From a virus, in the IMG/VR virus record IMGVR_UViG_3300025141_000451, positions 1 through 32,076 of that record: a stretch of DNA of 32,076 nt; one strand, written 5' to 3'. Position numbers and translations under genes: made by a program. Positions 18,101-24,973 of the stretch are shown in pieces. Each line of letters starts with the position of its first letter. The first letter of the stretch is position 1. The notes below the pieces were generated by a model. The model saw only the letters and a list, made by a program, of their open reading frames with translations, was not told where the DNA came from and did no database searches.

Positions 18101-21100
18101 TACATTACAGCAAGAATGGTTGAGATAGAGGCACATAAAATAGCTAAGTCAGGACGAGGTAAGCTTAAAGGTAAAGTGCCAGGAAGAGAAGGAAGAGTTA
18201 CTAAACCTGAAGATGTAATAAAGGTAACACAAGAAGATACATTTAAAAGAGCACGCGTTCCAATGGATAGAAGGCAACCTATTGTAGATGTTGCTAATAC
18301 TTGGAAAGATTTTGGGAAAGCAACAGGAAACTATGCTGTTGGTTTAATGAATCCAGCATTGAAACCTGCTTTTATCGTGCCTAAGCTAAAAAGATGGGTA
18401 AGTGGAAAGCTACCGGCTAAATGGATTTCGTCGTCAGCGGGCCAAGGAGAAAGGCTAGCGATGGGAAGGGTAGCAAGACAGGCTACTGAAGAAGTGGCGC
18501 GTTTGGAACGCTCCCTTCCCATTGTTTTTCGTTCTCTCAAACAGATGGCTGATGGCGATTCAGCCAAAGCATTAACATACGGTGTAGTATGGAGCCAGTT
18601 CGATGATGTTAGTCGTATCCCAACAATGGCACCAGAAGAACAGCTAGCAATGATGAAATACTATTTGGAACGCTCAAGGTTCAGAACTACAGAGGATTTA
18701 ACAGCTTCAGGTGCTCTTGACTGGGCAATGGGAGCAGGTGAAAATCTCTTTGGGCCAAAGTTCTCTACTGTTCCAGCTGATGTTGATGATTTAAGATTAG
18801 CTTTATTAAATGCACATGAAAATGGTAGTAGCCTTTATGATTACAACACTTTAAATAGAGTATTTTCAGAGTTTTTAGATCAGCGACCAGGGTTAGCTGA
18901 TGGTATGGCTGTTACTTATAGAAATGTCCCAGGATTAGAGAAGCCTGATTTAGAAGGTGTCTTTATAGGATCTATTGCTGATAGTGCAGCTAAGCAAAGA
19001 GTTACAGCAGTATTAAGAGAAAACATGGGTGAGTTTCCAGGCTACCAAAGATTTATGTTTCCAGATGCAACAGAAACAAGAGCTTCTTGGGTTGGATGGG
19101 TAATAGGCGATTCTCCTTTAAAGGTCGCAACAGCACCTGCTGCTAGATTAAAGATGACAGAAAAGATTGCAGCTGAAATGCTAGTATCAGGCAAGACAAT
19201 AGATAACATGGCTCCGGCAACACTCAATCGTTTATGGGATGAAGTATTAGGGCCTGATAATCCAGTAACTAGATTAGAGGATGGTATTCCAGGTGGTGCT
19301 ATAGCAAGAGATACAGTGCCGCCTCCTTCAAGAGTTCCATCTAGATTATTTCCTGAAGTAAGGGTATTACCTGAAGGCCCTCAGCCGCCATTGGCTAATA
19401 ATGTTACTGAACTTACAAAGATGCTATTAGGCGATAAGCCACATTTCCTTTCTCAACAAATGAAAGTAATGGGTTATGCTCAAGGTATAGGTGATACTGA
19501 TCAGATCGCTAAACACTTAGGAACAACAGTTACAAAGTTTGATAATGTAAGGCTTGATGAGGTTATTGTTCGAACAGGTTTCATTGAAGCTATGGAAAGA
19601 GGTGATGTTGTTGATGACCTTCGTATGCTTACAGACATTCAAACAAGGTTGGAAACAGTTGCTATTCCATTATCGCGACCAATGAAACGACAGTTATCAG
19701 ACATAGCATCAGGTTTAAACGATCCTAAAACACTTCAACAGTTTGGTGCTTCTATCTCTCAACTAAAAAGAAAGAAGCCCGGTTTAGTTAATAAGATCTT
19801 CCAAAACATAGATGACCTGGCAGGTAATGTAAGAAGATCGTGGATAAGTGGTCAGCTTGGTGGTAAGTATGTTCCTAATGCTCCTTATCACATGGAAAAC
19901 ATTGTTACTGCACCTATCTTAGCTGCTGTTACTAATCCATCAACATTCAACATCTTCTCGTGGGGAAGACAACTAAAAGCCGGAACAAAAGGCCGACCAG
20001 TTGCTTCATTACAAAGACAAGCAATGAATGCACCAGATGATTATCTTCCTGGGACGGCATTAACAAATAAAGAGGTTTATGATGCTTTCCTACGGTATAA
20101 CCTAGGGACGACACAAAGTAATCTTCAGCTAGGCGATGTGGCCCTTAATGATTTAAGATACATCATGAAAGAATCGAAGTTGGGTATTAAGCACAAACAT
20201 CCCGGTTCAGACAACATTTTGAGACAAGCAGGAGAAAACTTAGCTGATGGTATAGAAAGATGGGCACCTGGTATGCAAGGTAGAACAAGCTATGCTATGG
20301 ATTGGGCACTTGAAACTGATTACTTCTTTAGAGAAACATTGTTTGTTAAATCATTACAAGAAGGAAAAGGCTTTGATGAAGCAGCAAGATTAGCAAGAGA
20401 AACCTTCTTAGATTATGGACAACTACCATCTGCTATGAGAAGGAACTGGATGCGATCTGCTTTATACCTCAGTTTTACATACATGACAATGCTTGAGATG
20501 ACTAAGGCTATGTTTAAACCTAGTGCTTTAATCAACATCAATCGTTTTGCAAGAGGTCATGTTGCGATGGCTAAATACACTGGATCTTATAACTATGTGG
20601 GAGACACGACATTACAATCTATGTGGCTTTCTACGCAAGAGCCTATGTTTATAGGGGAAGGTGATGATGATAGCAAGAAATACAAACAGAGGGCCGTTAA
20701 TACATACTATAGAGATCCTTGGATGAGTGGCCTAATGACAATGGCACAGATGGGTCATTACACCTATGGTTTGACAACTGGTCAGCCTGAACTTACAGCT
20801 AACTCTACAATAGAAGATGTGTTAGATTATTTCTATGTTCCTGTTCTTGATACAATCAAAGAGTTGGATGTTGATTATAAGAAAGGTGTGCCTCCAAAAC
20901 AAATGCATCAGTTTCTAACTGGTATGTATTTATCTGGTTTAATACCAGTGTGGAGTGGAGAAGGCGCTGAAACCTATGTCGATCGTTATGATCTTGAAGT
21001 TAAACCACCCAGTAAAACCACAATAGGTGCTCCAAACTATGCGGGCTGGCAGTTTAGATTCAAGACACCTGCTGGTTATCAAAGGTATGTTATTGACCAG

Positions 21101-21376
21101 ACACTTGTAACAGTGGCTGGAGCTAAGCGAATAAATGACGACATAACCGGTGCGCTCATTAGCGGTGGCTATGTTCCTGAAGGAACTGATTTCACCTACC
21201 TAGAAAATGGTAAGCCGGTATTGATGGTGCCTGAAGTAACAGAACCGTTAGAATACATGTTTCTTAGGAAGCGGCCTGTTAGATTACCGGCAGATTGGGA
21301 AGCTCGTGACAGAGTGTTGCGTTCGCGTATGTATAAGTTGAAAGAGTATGAGAAAACTTTCCGTGAGGAAGATTAA
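15185..21376 (+). CDS. Giant internal virion / ejection protein, 2063 aa
   Basis: At 6.2 kb this is by far the longest gene, about a fifth of the genome. The N-terminal quarter is highly charged and helical (QQRQEEIRRRREAQRLMEKE). The middle is Ala/Arg-rich and also mainly helical. The last 500 residues include AMRRNWMRSALYLSFTYMTM, an amphipathic to hydrophobic stretch, and an aromatic-rich end. By position it corresponds to the largest podovirus ejection protein (T7 gp16 type). It is larger than that 1.3-kilo-residue relative and lacks an N-terminal transglycosylase motif that I can see. It probably forms part of the channel or DNA-translocating apparatus delivered into the host. Ribosome site AGAGG before ATG. 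Confidence 0.6.
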   Translation: MAEPAPKPEYKLPDLTVLSPVQQETFNTILKLQGETQAERYYQDALKENQVEIDARNLLEQQRQEEIRRRREAQRLMEKEAAELQEVGVQPGQLDPAGRQIPGISYRGMRDAVYPGQADWSQEEIETIMLADQIGMAEAKGYDMEKIEYARTIAALPTDVIRDAYLKKRGQKMFGTSTPVQPGIPAGSGRSRNITPTIATAQGKTEQAPMLVRGEDPQSIIMTQRERVPTEQDMENRKVQAFQKIEAGYVAQGYPTEQEVFENYHDQYKTQFFKSWNITSFDDLTDPKERKGIEAQLENAAQTAARGDKETATYKARQIVYTRAMRPIQVGGYQQEPLFVEGGRLQRNPELVKQMSGPQAMMEALRPQLLQTREEYQEEQFDRADNAKDFQMDVYATAANDGLNLDDPKNIANTEVKMFNQWEDNRKKQLRFQLKLNRVVQENWSQEQQEEWIEYEARKELRQYIPTQYTQDWLAKPSMEAFPPIDVAQEIMLFGSEQVMPFIGDVLTERKRGGALVESTGMALVRDINLPFRMIQNPAADLMRESIEATTGVKEEDILNTRGQLYDADTVELTSDVEWGSGVLEAWTKELAVEVATARGLGNDLAAIQIIDDPTKLGDRQDHAFLMGTAAEFFIPYNSLLKPFSAGLKYGGSMVRGGARMMDVAAETRRIQALRNTVPNGSVMDNIAAGGADALKFERWKHLPYTNVEAMGARAGDNMSAVDRAAVLMNRQKGAEQLTQPQFAQTRQMLGEGLEPRSRQLFDELTDIDSTDAVAVSNRSREINESIETLAKEKGMTGDLARASMIQEGLEGGYRANKWIDDLLITDPASPSSKRAKGFSVDQQGRMQNKAYEHLKKYDAQDYVMLTDRVAAHTDFVNQGNMEIINRGIKAARQDGISVRGLGSRGDDSLIPLNVPKREYFRKAGTYQGDPELRRIYEKLEGLLPGEDAVPTMGMGEKAMVTRNQLTARESNYITARMVEIEAHKIAKSGRGKLKGKVPGREGRVTKPEDVIKVTQEDTFKRARVPMDRRQPIVDVANTWKDFGKATGNYAVGLMNPALKPAFIVPKLKRWVSGKLPAKWISSSAGQGERLAMGRVARQATEEVARLERSLPIVFRSLKQMADGDSAKALTYGVVWSQFDDVSRIPTMAPEEQLAMMKYYLERSRFRTTEDLTASGALDWAMGAGENLFGPKFSTVPADVDDLRLALLNAHENGSSLYDYNTLNRVFSEFLDQRPGLADGMAVTYRNVPGLEKPDLEGVFIGSIADSAAKQRVTAVLRENMGEFPGYQRFMFPDATETRASWVGWVIGDSPLKVATAPAARLKMTEKIAAEMLVSGKTIDNMAPATLNRLWDEVLGPDNPVTRLEDGIPGGAIARDTVPPPSRVPSRLFPEVRVLPEGPQPPLANNVTELTKMLLGDKPHFLSQQMKVMGYAQGIGDTDQIAKHLGTTVTKFDNVRLDEVIVRTGFIEAMERGDVVDDLRMLTDIQTRLETVAIPLSRPMKRQLSDIASGLNDPKTLQQFGASISQLKRKKPGLVNKIFQNIDDLAGNVRRSWISGQLGGKYVPNAPYHMENIVTAPILAAVTNPSTFNIFSWGRQLKAGTKGRPVASLQRQAMNAPDDYLPGTALTNKEVYDAFLRYNLGTTQSNLQLGDVALNDLRYIMKESKLGIKHKHPGSDNILRQAGENLADGIERWAPGMQGRTSYAMDWALETDYFFRETLFVKSLQEGKGFDEAARLARETFLDYGQLPSAMRRNWMRSALYLSFTYMTMLEMTKAMFKPSALININRFARGHVAMAKYTGSYNYVGDTTLQSMWLSTQEPMFIGEGDDDSKKYKQRAVNTYYRDPWMSGLMTMAQMGHYTYGLTTGQPELTANSTIEDVLDYFYVPVLDTIKELDVDYKKGVPPKQMHQFLTGMYLSGLIPVWSGEGAETYVDRYDLEVKPPSKTTIGAPNYAGWQFRFKTPAGYQRYVIDQTLVTVAGAKRINDDITGALISGGYVPEGTDFTYLENGKPVLMVPEVTEPLEYMFLRKRPVRLPADWEARDRVLRSRMYKLKEYEKTFREED

Positions 21377-21441
21377 AGAAAACTGGTGTGCTGGTTTGGG
21401 GTATTCCAGCGGTTAAGGGGATTTTATTTTAGGAGGTTGTT

Positions 21442-21636
21442 ATGGCTATTAAAAAAGTTAAAGGTGGTTACAAAGCCACTACAAAAAAAGGAAGAGCACT
21501 ATCTAAGAAACCCAAGTCAAAGAAAGGTGCATTAAAACAGCTGGCTGCTGTAGAGCTTTCAAAGAAAAAGAAAGCAAAGAAAAAACCACGGCCAGTGAAG
21601 AAGAAGAAAAAGCCTAGCAAGAAGAAGAAATACTAG
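21442..21636 (+). CDS. Small lysine-rich (DNA-binding-like) protein
   Basis: A 64-aa protein with 28 lysines, 2-3 arginines, one glutamate and no aspartate. Runs of Lys broken by Pro, Ala and Ser (for example KKKKAKKKPRPV) resemble the tails of histone H1 and bacterial histone-like condensing proteins. It probably binds DNA or RNA by charge and could be packaged with the genome, since it lies in the late block between the giant ejection protein and the fibre genes. Ribosome site TAGGAGG is strong, so it may be abundant. The role is inferred from composition only. Confidence 0.62.
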   Translation: MAIKKVKGGYKATTKKGRALSKKPKSKKGALKQLAAVELSKKKKAKKKPRPVKKKKKPSKKKKY

Positions 21637-21702
21637 GAAAAAAATCTATGCTATTATAGAGGTATAATAACTCCAAGTTGTTAGATAGAAGGGAGGATCT
21701 CA

Positions 21703-22152
21703 ATGCCAAAGTTTGGCTCATTTATACATACTGCTAAAAAAATCGGTTTAACAACCGCCTATGGTAGTAGCTTCGACACTTCGAAGTTTGTTCTTTTAAA
21801 TCTCAATGACGCAGCATCTGGAAGTTTCGCTTCACCTAATAAACCTGGCGATTCCTTTCAAGGCAACCTACAGCTATTTCGTTTGAGAGGCTTAGCATCT
21901 GGAGGCTTGACCAATGGGGGGAAGATAACAGTTAAAGGAACATGGGATGCGGCTGGACAACAGTTGATCATAGCTCCAACAACTATAACACTTACTGCAG
22001 ACATGCAAGATGTCGATGGCACTGGTTATCATTCAACCACTATGCTAACGGACGCTTATGTCGCCAATGCAACAGATACATTATACATTTGGATTAAAAC
22101 ATCGACTGGGACATTTACACTCGACCAAGTTGAAATGACATGGGTGGAGTGA
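21703..22152 (+). CDS. Late virion-type protein, function unknown
   Basis: A 149-aa beta-rich protein (repeated Thr, Gly and Val strands, ending TLYIWIKTSTGTFTLDQVEMTWVE), with no enzyme motif. It begins after an unusually strong ribosome site (GGGAGGA) and ends one base before the next ATG. Position among tail-fibre genes suggests a small virion-surface or fibre-associated protein. A TATAAT box lies 35 bases upstream (21663-21668), but with no convincing -35 I do not call it a promoter. Confidence 0.5.
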   Translation: MPKFGSFIHTAKKIGLTTAYGSSFDTSKFVLLNLNDAASGSFASPNKPGDSFQGNLQLFRLRGLASGGLTNGGKITVKGTWDAAGQQLIIAPTTITLTADMQDVDGTGYHSTTMLTDAYVANATDTLYIWIKTSTGTFTLDQVEMTWVE

Positions 22153-22153
22153 G

Positions 22154-22450
22154 ATGCCAAGAGTTCAGTATCCAAGCCCGTTCGTAATAACAGCGGATCA
22201 TTATGGTTCGGATTTAATCTACCAAGATTTGACTAGTTCCTGTAATGGGAGCAGAACCGTATTCACTGTTAGTGAGGAGTATAGAGCAAACGCCTTATAC
22301 ATCTTCTTTAATGGATTATTACAACGCTTAGGGCAAGAAGTAACGCAAGATGCAGCAAACTCTCAGTTTAGTTTGTCATTTACACCGACAAGCAATGATA
22401 CTTTGGTTGCAATCTTTCAGCCAAAAGATCTTCCACTTGCCCCACAATAA
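22154..22450 (+). CDS. Small tail-fibre-module protein
   Basis: A 98-aa protein consisting of one beta module: TVFTVSEEYRANALYIFFNGLLQ near residues 35-57, then FSLSFTPTSNDTLVAIF. The pattern 'aromatic-Thr...Leu-x-Val-Phe-x-Asn-Gly-x-x-Gln...Thr-Phe...' is common as the end module of phage tail fibres. The C-terminus of the next protein carries the same pattern (IMVFRNGLLVEEVA then TITFGAAPATADNVRF). It could be a stand-alone fibre tip. The ribosome site is GGAG overlapping the previous stop region. Confidence 0.5.
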   Translation: MPRVQYPSPFVITADHYGSDLIYQDLTSSCNGSRTVFTVSEEYRANALYIFFNGLLQRLGQEVTQDAANSQFSLSFTPTSNDTLVAIFQPKDLPLAPQ

Positions 22451-22510
22451 GTTATTCTTTAGTTGAGTTTCGTAATACTTAAACATGTCCATTAAAACAG
22501 GAGTTATTTT

Positions 22511-23407
22511 ATGGCTATTCAGATTAGAACCGACCAGGTTCAAAACAACGCAATCACCGCTGGTAAGATTGACCTTACCGGCACATTCGACTTTGGTTCC
22601 GGAACACTACAAGCTGGAACACCTTCAAATACAACCGATGTAGCTAATAAAGCTTATGTTGATTCACAACTTCCAGACGCTTTTTCTGGTGGTGATGGTA
22701 TCGCTATTGCTACTGGTTCAGATCCTGATGTTATTAGTGTAGATTTAGCAACCGATCCAGGCCTTCAGTTCTCTTCAAACAAACTTGACCTTAAGCTTGA
22801 AGCTAATAAAGGTTTGATAAAAGGCGCATCTGGTGTATCTGTTAAACTTAAGACAGAAACCGGTGGAACTATTAGTGTAGATTCCGGTGGTTTATACATT
22901 GCTAATAGTGCTATTGGAAACGCTAAGTTAGCTAACAGCACCATTTCAGGTAAAGCCTTGGGGGCCAACCTTGATAGCCTTACCGATGGTAATGGTATCG
23001 CTGACTTCACCTTCAACGGTTCTGGTGCAGCTTCTATCGCTATCGACCTTGATGGCGCTACTCTTGCAGTAGGTGGAAGTGGTATTAAAATCGCTGATAA
23101 TGGTGTTGGATCCGGTCAAATCGCAGGTGCTGCTGTAGGTTTTGCTGCTATGGCTTTTAAACCTAAGCGAGAAACAGTTACTACCAATGGTTCTACTACC
23201 GCTTTTGCTTTGCTGAATCGTGTTGCTGATGCTGATTGGCGAAAGCAAATCATGGTTTTCAGAAACGGTTTGCTTGTAGAAGAGGTTGCTTCTGGAGCTT
23301 CTGGTTCCGACCAGTATGTTGTTAGTGATAACGGTTCTGCTACCACCATTACATTTGGTGCTGCTCCCGCTACTGCTGATAATGTTCGCTTCATGTATGT
23401 CGCATAA
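22511..23407 (+). CDS. Tail fibre protein
   Basis: A 298-aa protein. The N-terminus (DQVQNNAITAGKIDLTGTFDF, then SNTTDVANKAYVDSQ) has the 'N-A-I-T-x-x-K-I' and 'D-V-A-N-K-A-Y-V-D' motifs shared by many phage tail-fibre and collar proteins. The middle is a beta-repeat region rich in Gly, Ser, Asp and Ala, typical of a trimeric shaft. The C-terminus is the fibre end module also found alone in the previous gene. It is likely to contact the host surface. The 'NKAYVD' family recognition is reliable; host receptor is unknown. Confidence 0.75.
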   Translation: MAIQIRTDQVQNNAITAGKIDLTGTFDFGSGTLQAGTPSNTTDVANKAYVDSQLPDAFSGGDGIAIATGSDPDVISVDLATDPGLQFSSNKLDLKLEANKGLIKGASGVSVKLKTETGGTISVDSGGLYIANSAIGNAKLANSTISGKALGANLDSLTDGNGIADFTFNGSGAASIAIDLDGATLAVGGSGIKIADNGVGSGQIAGAAVGFAAMAFKPKRETVTTNGSTTAFALLNRVADADWRKQIMVFRNGLLVEEVASGASGSDQYVVSDNGSATTITFGAAPATADNVRFMYVA

Positions 23408-23434
23408 GTTATTTGTTAAAGCTGGAGGTATGTA

Positions 23435-23680
23435 ATGGAGCTTGTTGAACTTGCATCTTGGCTTGCCGGCCCTGCTGGTGGCCTCATTACATGCCTCTGG
23501 CTGTTTCAAAAGTTTTTGAACTACCAAGAGAAACAGCTGGATAAACTGATTGAAGAAATGCAGGCTGATAGAGCATTGTTTAGAGATGCCATTAACAAGA
23601 TGGATTCGAGGCTTAGCATCGTTGAGATCGGAGTGAATGACATTAAAACACAACTCTTGAGGGGGAGGAAAGATGAGTAA
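23435..23680 (+). CDS. One-TM coiled-coil protein, possible lysis/holin accessory
   Basis: An 81-aa protein with one hydrophobic segment at about residues 10-28 (LAGPAGGLITCLWLFQKFL), then a charged coiled coil (about 33-78, ending in RLSIVEIGVNDIKTQLL). This layout resembles the haemolysin XhlA/bacteriophage-holin accessory type: membrane anchor plus cytoplasmic coiled coil. It is followed, with an 8-base overlap, by a small Cys-rich gene. Being at the end of the late block fits a lysis role, but there is no partner endolysin, so this is tentative. Confidence 0.45.
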   Translation: MELVELASWLAGPAGGLITCLWLFQKFLNYQEKQLDKLIEEMQADRALFRDAINKMDSRLSIVEIGVNDIKTQLLRGRKDE

Positions 23681-23909
23681 GAAATACGATAAGAAACACC
23701 TATACAGATACACACCTGATGTTATGAAACTAATCGTTAAGATAGTTAAATACTCTAAAGGTGGTTTGGATAAAGACGAGATAAGAGAACTGGGAGAGGA
23801 TTTGTTAGACATTGCTTTAAGAATACTTGAAGAAGTATTTGAAGATGCCTGTCCTAAGTGTAATAAGTCGCCTTGTGTATGTCCTAAATCTGCCATAGCG
23901 ATACCTTAA
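23673..23909 (+). CDS. Small protein with C-terminal Cys cluster, unknown
   Basis: A 78-aa helical protein ending CPKCNKSPCVCPK, a four-cysteine cluster that could bind a zinc ion. No family recognised. The ATG lies inside the last codons of the preceding gene (8-base overlap), with GGGGGAGGA as a strong ribosome site, so it is co-translated with the one-TM protein. Its stop overlaps, tail to tail, the stop of the convergent minus-strand gene, ending the late plus-strand block. Confidence 0.55.
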   Translation: MSKKYDKKHLYRYTPDVMKLIVKIVKYSKGGLDKDEIRELGEDLLDIALRILEEVFEDACPKCNKSPCVCPKSAIAIP

Positions 23910-24205
23910 CGAGGTTTATTCAGATTGGCTTCTATTTGTTTCAATAGGTTATTTAACCTATCATCATTTAGAAGCTCTTCTGGGTTATTCTGTGTATCAT
24001 CATTAAACCAAACCAGTTGTAGCTCTACCCTATCTACATACATTAGCTTTCCGTTGTTCAATAATACCTGAAGTTTGTAAGGCCATTGAGGATCTACATC
24101 TATTATCATTCCAATCAGAATGATGTATTGATAGTTGTCTCCACCCAACCAATCTAGATGCCTCATTGCACATAATGCTCCCTTATACTCTTGATGCATT
24201 ACCAT
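23906..24205 (-). CDS. Minus-strand small protein, start uncertain
   Basis: A roughly 97-100-aa protein with GALCAMRHLDWLGGDNYQY and MIIDVDPQWPYKLQVLLNNG, a plausible folded domain of unknown function, ending in an acidic tail. The start is unresolved. The open frame can run back to 24313, but only a TTG stands there. The first ATG is at 24205 (next at 24199) and neither has a good ribosome site. A separate short frame with a good ribosome site ends exactly here (see 24199-24246). It converges with the late genes and its end overlaps the last late gene by 4 bases. Confidence 0.55.
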   Translation of the reverse strand: MVMHQEYKGALCAMRHLDWLGGDNYQYIILIGMIIDVDPQWPYKLQVLLNNGKLMYVDRVELQLVWFNDDTQNNPEELLNDDRLNNLLKQIEANLNKPR

Positions 24206-24246
24206 ACTGATGCACTGAGGGGATGCTTGTTCTTTACTGTTGCCAT
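24199..24246 (-). CDS. 15-residue leader ORF overlapping the next start (TAATG)
   Basis: On the minus strand an AGGAAA ribosome site (about 24257-24252) precedes an ATG at 24246 by 7 bases. The frame reads MATVKNKHPLSASVW and stops at 24201-24199. The stop forms TAATG with an in-frame ATG of the downstream minus gene. Either this peptide couples translation to the downstream gene, or the two are one protein broken by a single-base frameshift (re-reading one base gives ...SVWVMHQEYKGAL...). The sequence alone cannot decide, but the absence of a ribosome site for the larger frame favours one of these two. Confidence 0.45.
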   Translation of the reverse strand: MATVKNKHPLSASVW

Positions 24247-24341
24247 TTTTATTTCCTGTTGTTATGTTAAGATGTTCTACCAATCTTAGTTTAAGTATAA
24301 CAGGTTCGATCAAAATGTATAAGTTATTTTAAATAAAAATG

Positions 24342-24370
24342 AAATGTAAAAGAAATGTAAATAAATGTAA
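24342..24370 (+). repeat. Three phased AAATGTAA direct repeats
   Basis: AAATGTAA occurs at 24342-24349, 24353-24360 and 24363-24370, spaced 11 and 10 bases, that is one per helical turn on the same face of DNA. A related AAATGTAT sits at 24313-24320. The same octamer recurs in phased pairs in the other two non-coding regions. Iteron-type binding sites for a replication or regulatory protein are the likely reading. Confidence 0.65.
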
Positions 24371-24437
24371 TCATTGAATACAAATACTATTTACAAAGTA
24401 TAGTTACTACTGAGGGGAGGAGGAGAGAGAGAGCTAT

Positions 24438-24473
24438 AACCGGTAGAACGGCGCCAGCCAGTTCGTTACGGTT
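24438..24473. other. GC-rich imperfect hairpin in an AT desert
   Basis: Arms AACCG/CGGTT (24438-24442 and 24469-24473), GAAC/GTTC (24446-24449 and 24461-24464) and GGC/GCC (24450-24452 and 24457-24459) nest into one hairpin with a short apical loop GCCA. It is flanked by a purine tract on one side and a long AT-rich block on the other. It could be a cruciform or single-strand initiation element of an origin, or a terminator, since TTTATTAT follows. The function is inference. Confidence 0.45.
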
Positions 24474-24715
24474 TATTATCTATAGTATTATTATTTATTA
24501 TTATTATAGATCTATAGATTAAATCTATTATAGTTACTCTTAATCTATTTCTATTATTATAATCTTCTATTTATTTAAAAAGATTATTATAAATCTTCTA
24601 TTTACAGAGTATTATTTAACTGTTCTACTAATCAACAACTTACATGAATACAGAAATAAGAGGAATAGTTTATGAATACATTTACATTACATTACATTAA
24701 ATAAAACATAATAGG

Positions 24716-24743
24716 TTTATCTTTATAAGAGAAGGGTTATACT
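24716..24743 (+). promoter_or_regulatory. Promoter candidate for the nuclease transcript
   Basis: TTTATC (24716-24721), a 16-base spacer, then TATACT (24738-24743). This matches the second promoter type seen at 28583-28611 and 29833-29860. The expected start, about 24750, coincides with the first base of the 16-bp stem, so the mRNA would begin as a hairpin. The -35 box is weak against a housekeeping consensus. Confidence 0.38.
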
Positions 24744-24750
24744 TATTGAT

Positions 24751-24827
24751 GAGGAGGGGATGTTGTTTTTTATTATTCTTCTTGTTGTTGAAAGAGTATG
24801 TTCTGCCATTTACAACATCTCCTCCTC
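24751..24827 (+). promoter_or_regulatory. 16-bp hairpin at the 5' end of the nuclease leader, hides a ribosome site
   Basis: GAGGAGGGGATGTTGT (24751-24766) pairs with ACAACATCTCCTCCTC (24812-24827): 15 Watson-Crick pairs plus one G-U, with a 45-base loop. The 5' arm contains a perfect AGGAGG and an ATG (24760). In RNA the stem would hide both. This is a very stable structure in otherwise AT-rich sequence. Confidence 0.7.
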
Positions 24828-24852
24828 TCTTTGTCACCTAAGCTTCGATTAA
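24760..24852 (+). CDS. Possible 30-aa hydrophobic leader peptide
   Basis: From ATG 24760 the frame reads MLFFIILLVVERVCSAIYN... for 30 codons to TAA at 24850-24852. AGGAGG is only 2 bases upstream, closer than usual, and lies in the hairpin stem. The N-terminus is strongly hydrophobic, like small membrane peptides or type I toxins. An overlapping frame from ATG 24749 (MRRGCCFLLFFLLL..., stop at 24841) is equally hydrophobic because the DNA is T-rich, so hydrophobicity is weak evidence. What makes it noteworthy is that its stop directly abuts the element able to pair with the nuclease ribosome site. Confidence 0.3.
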   Translation: MLFFIILLVVERVCSAIYNISSSLCHLSFD

Positions 24853-24973
24853 TCTCCGATACAAAACTTTTAGTCAATAGCTTAACCTCTCCTCAGTAAA
24901 ATGGGGGGAGGCTTCTCTCCAAAATAAGTTAGATAATACACTTCGATCAGTATAGTTATTACTGTATCGGAGA
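24853..24973 (+). promoter_or_regulatory. Long-range pairing that can hide the nuclease ribosome site
   Basis: TCTCCGATACA (24853-24863) is the exact complement of TGTATCGGAGA (24963-24973), which contains the GGAGA ribosome site of the nuclease gene (ATG 24979). Between them lies another hairpin, CCTCTCC/GGGGAGG (24886-24892 and 24905-24911). If both arms are on one RNA, the nuclease would be shut off until something opens this 11-bp helix. The regulatory role is inference. Confidence 0.5.
24949..24964. repeat. 16-bp dyad AGTATAGTTATTACTG (second copy of 24397-24412)
   Basis: AGTATAGTTA(T/C)TACTG is present at 24397-24412 and 24949-24964, 15 of 16 bases identical. The second copy has perfect CAGTA/TACTG arms, 7 bases apart. 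The pair brackets the non-coding region, one beside the presumed origin and one just before the nuclease start. Candidate operator or binding site of a dimeric protein. Confidence 0.45.

Noticed and set aside
21640-21702. TATAAT box at 21663 as a promoter for the fibre genes
   Set aside because: No acceptable -35 at 16-18 bases; the region is AT-rich and the box may be chance.
22946-23896. Long minus-strand open frame of 316 codons under the fibre and one-TM genes
   Set aside because: Low-complexity Ser/Thr/Asn-rich translation antisense to well-supported plus genes, no ribosome site, and it arises from the repetitive fibre codons.
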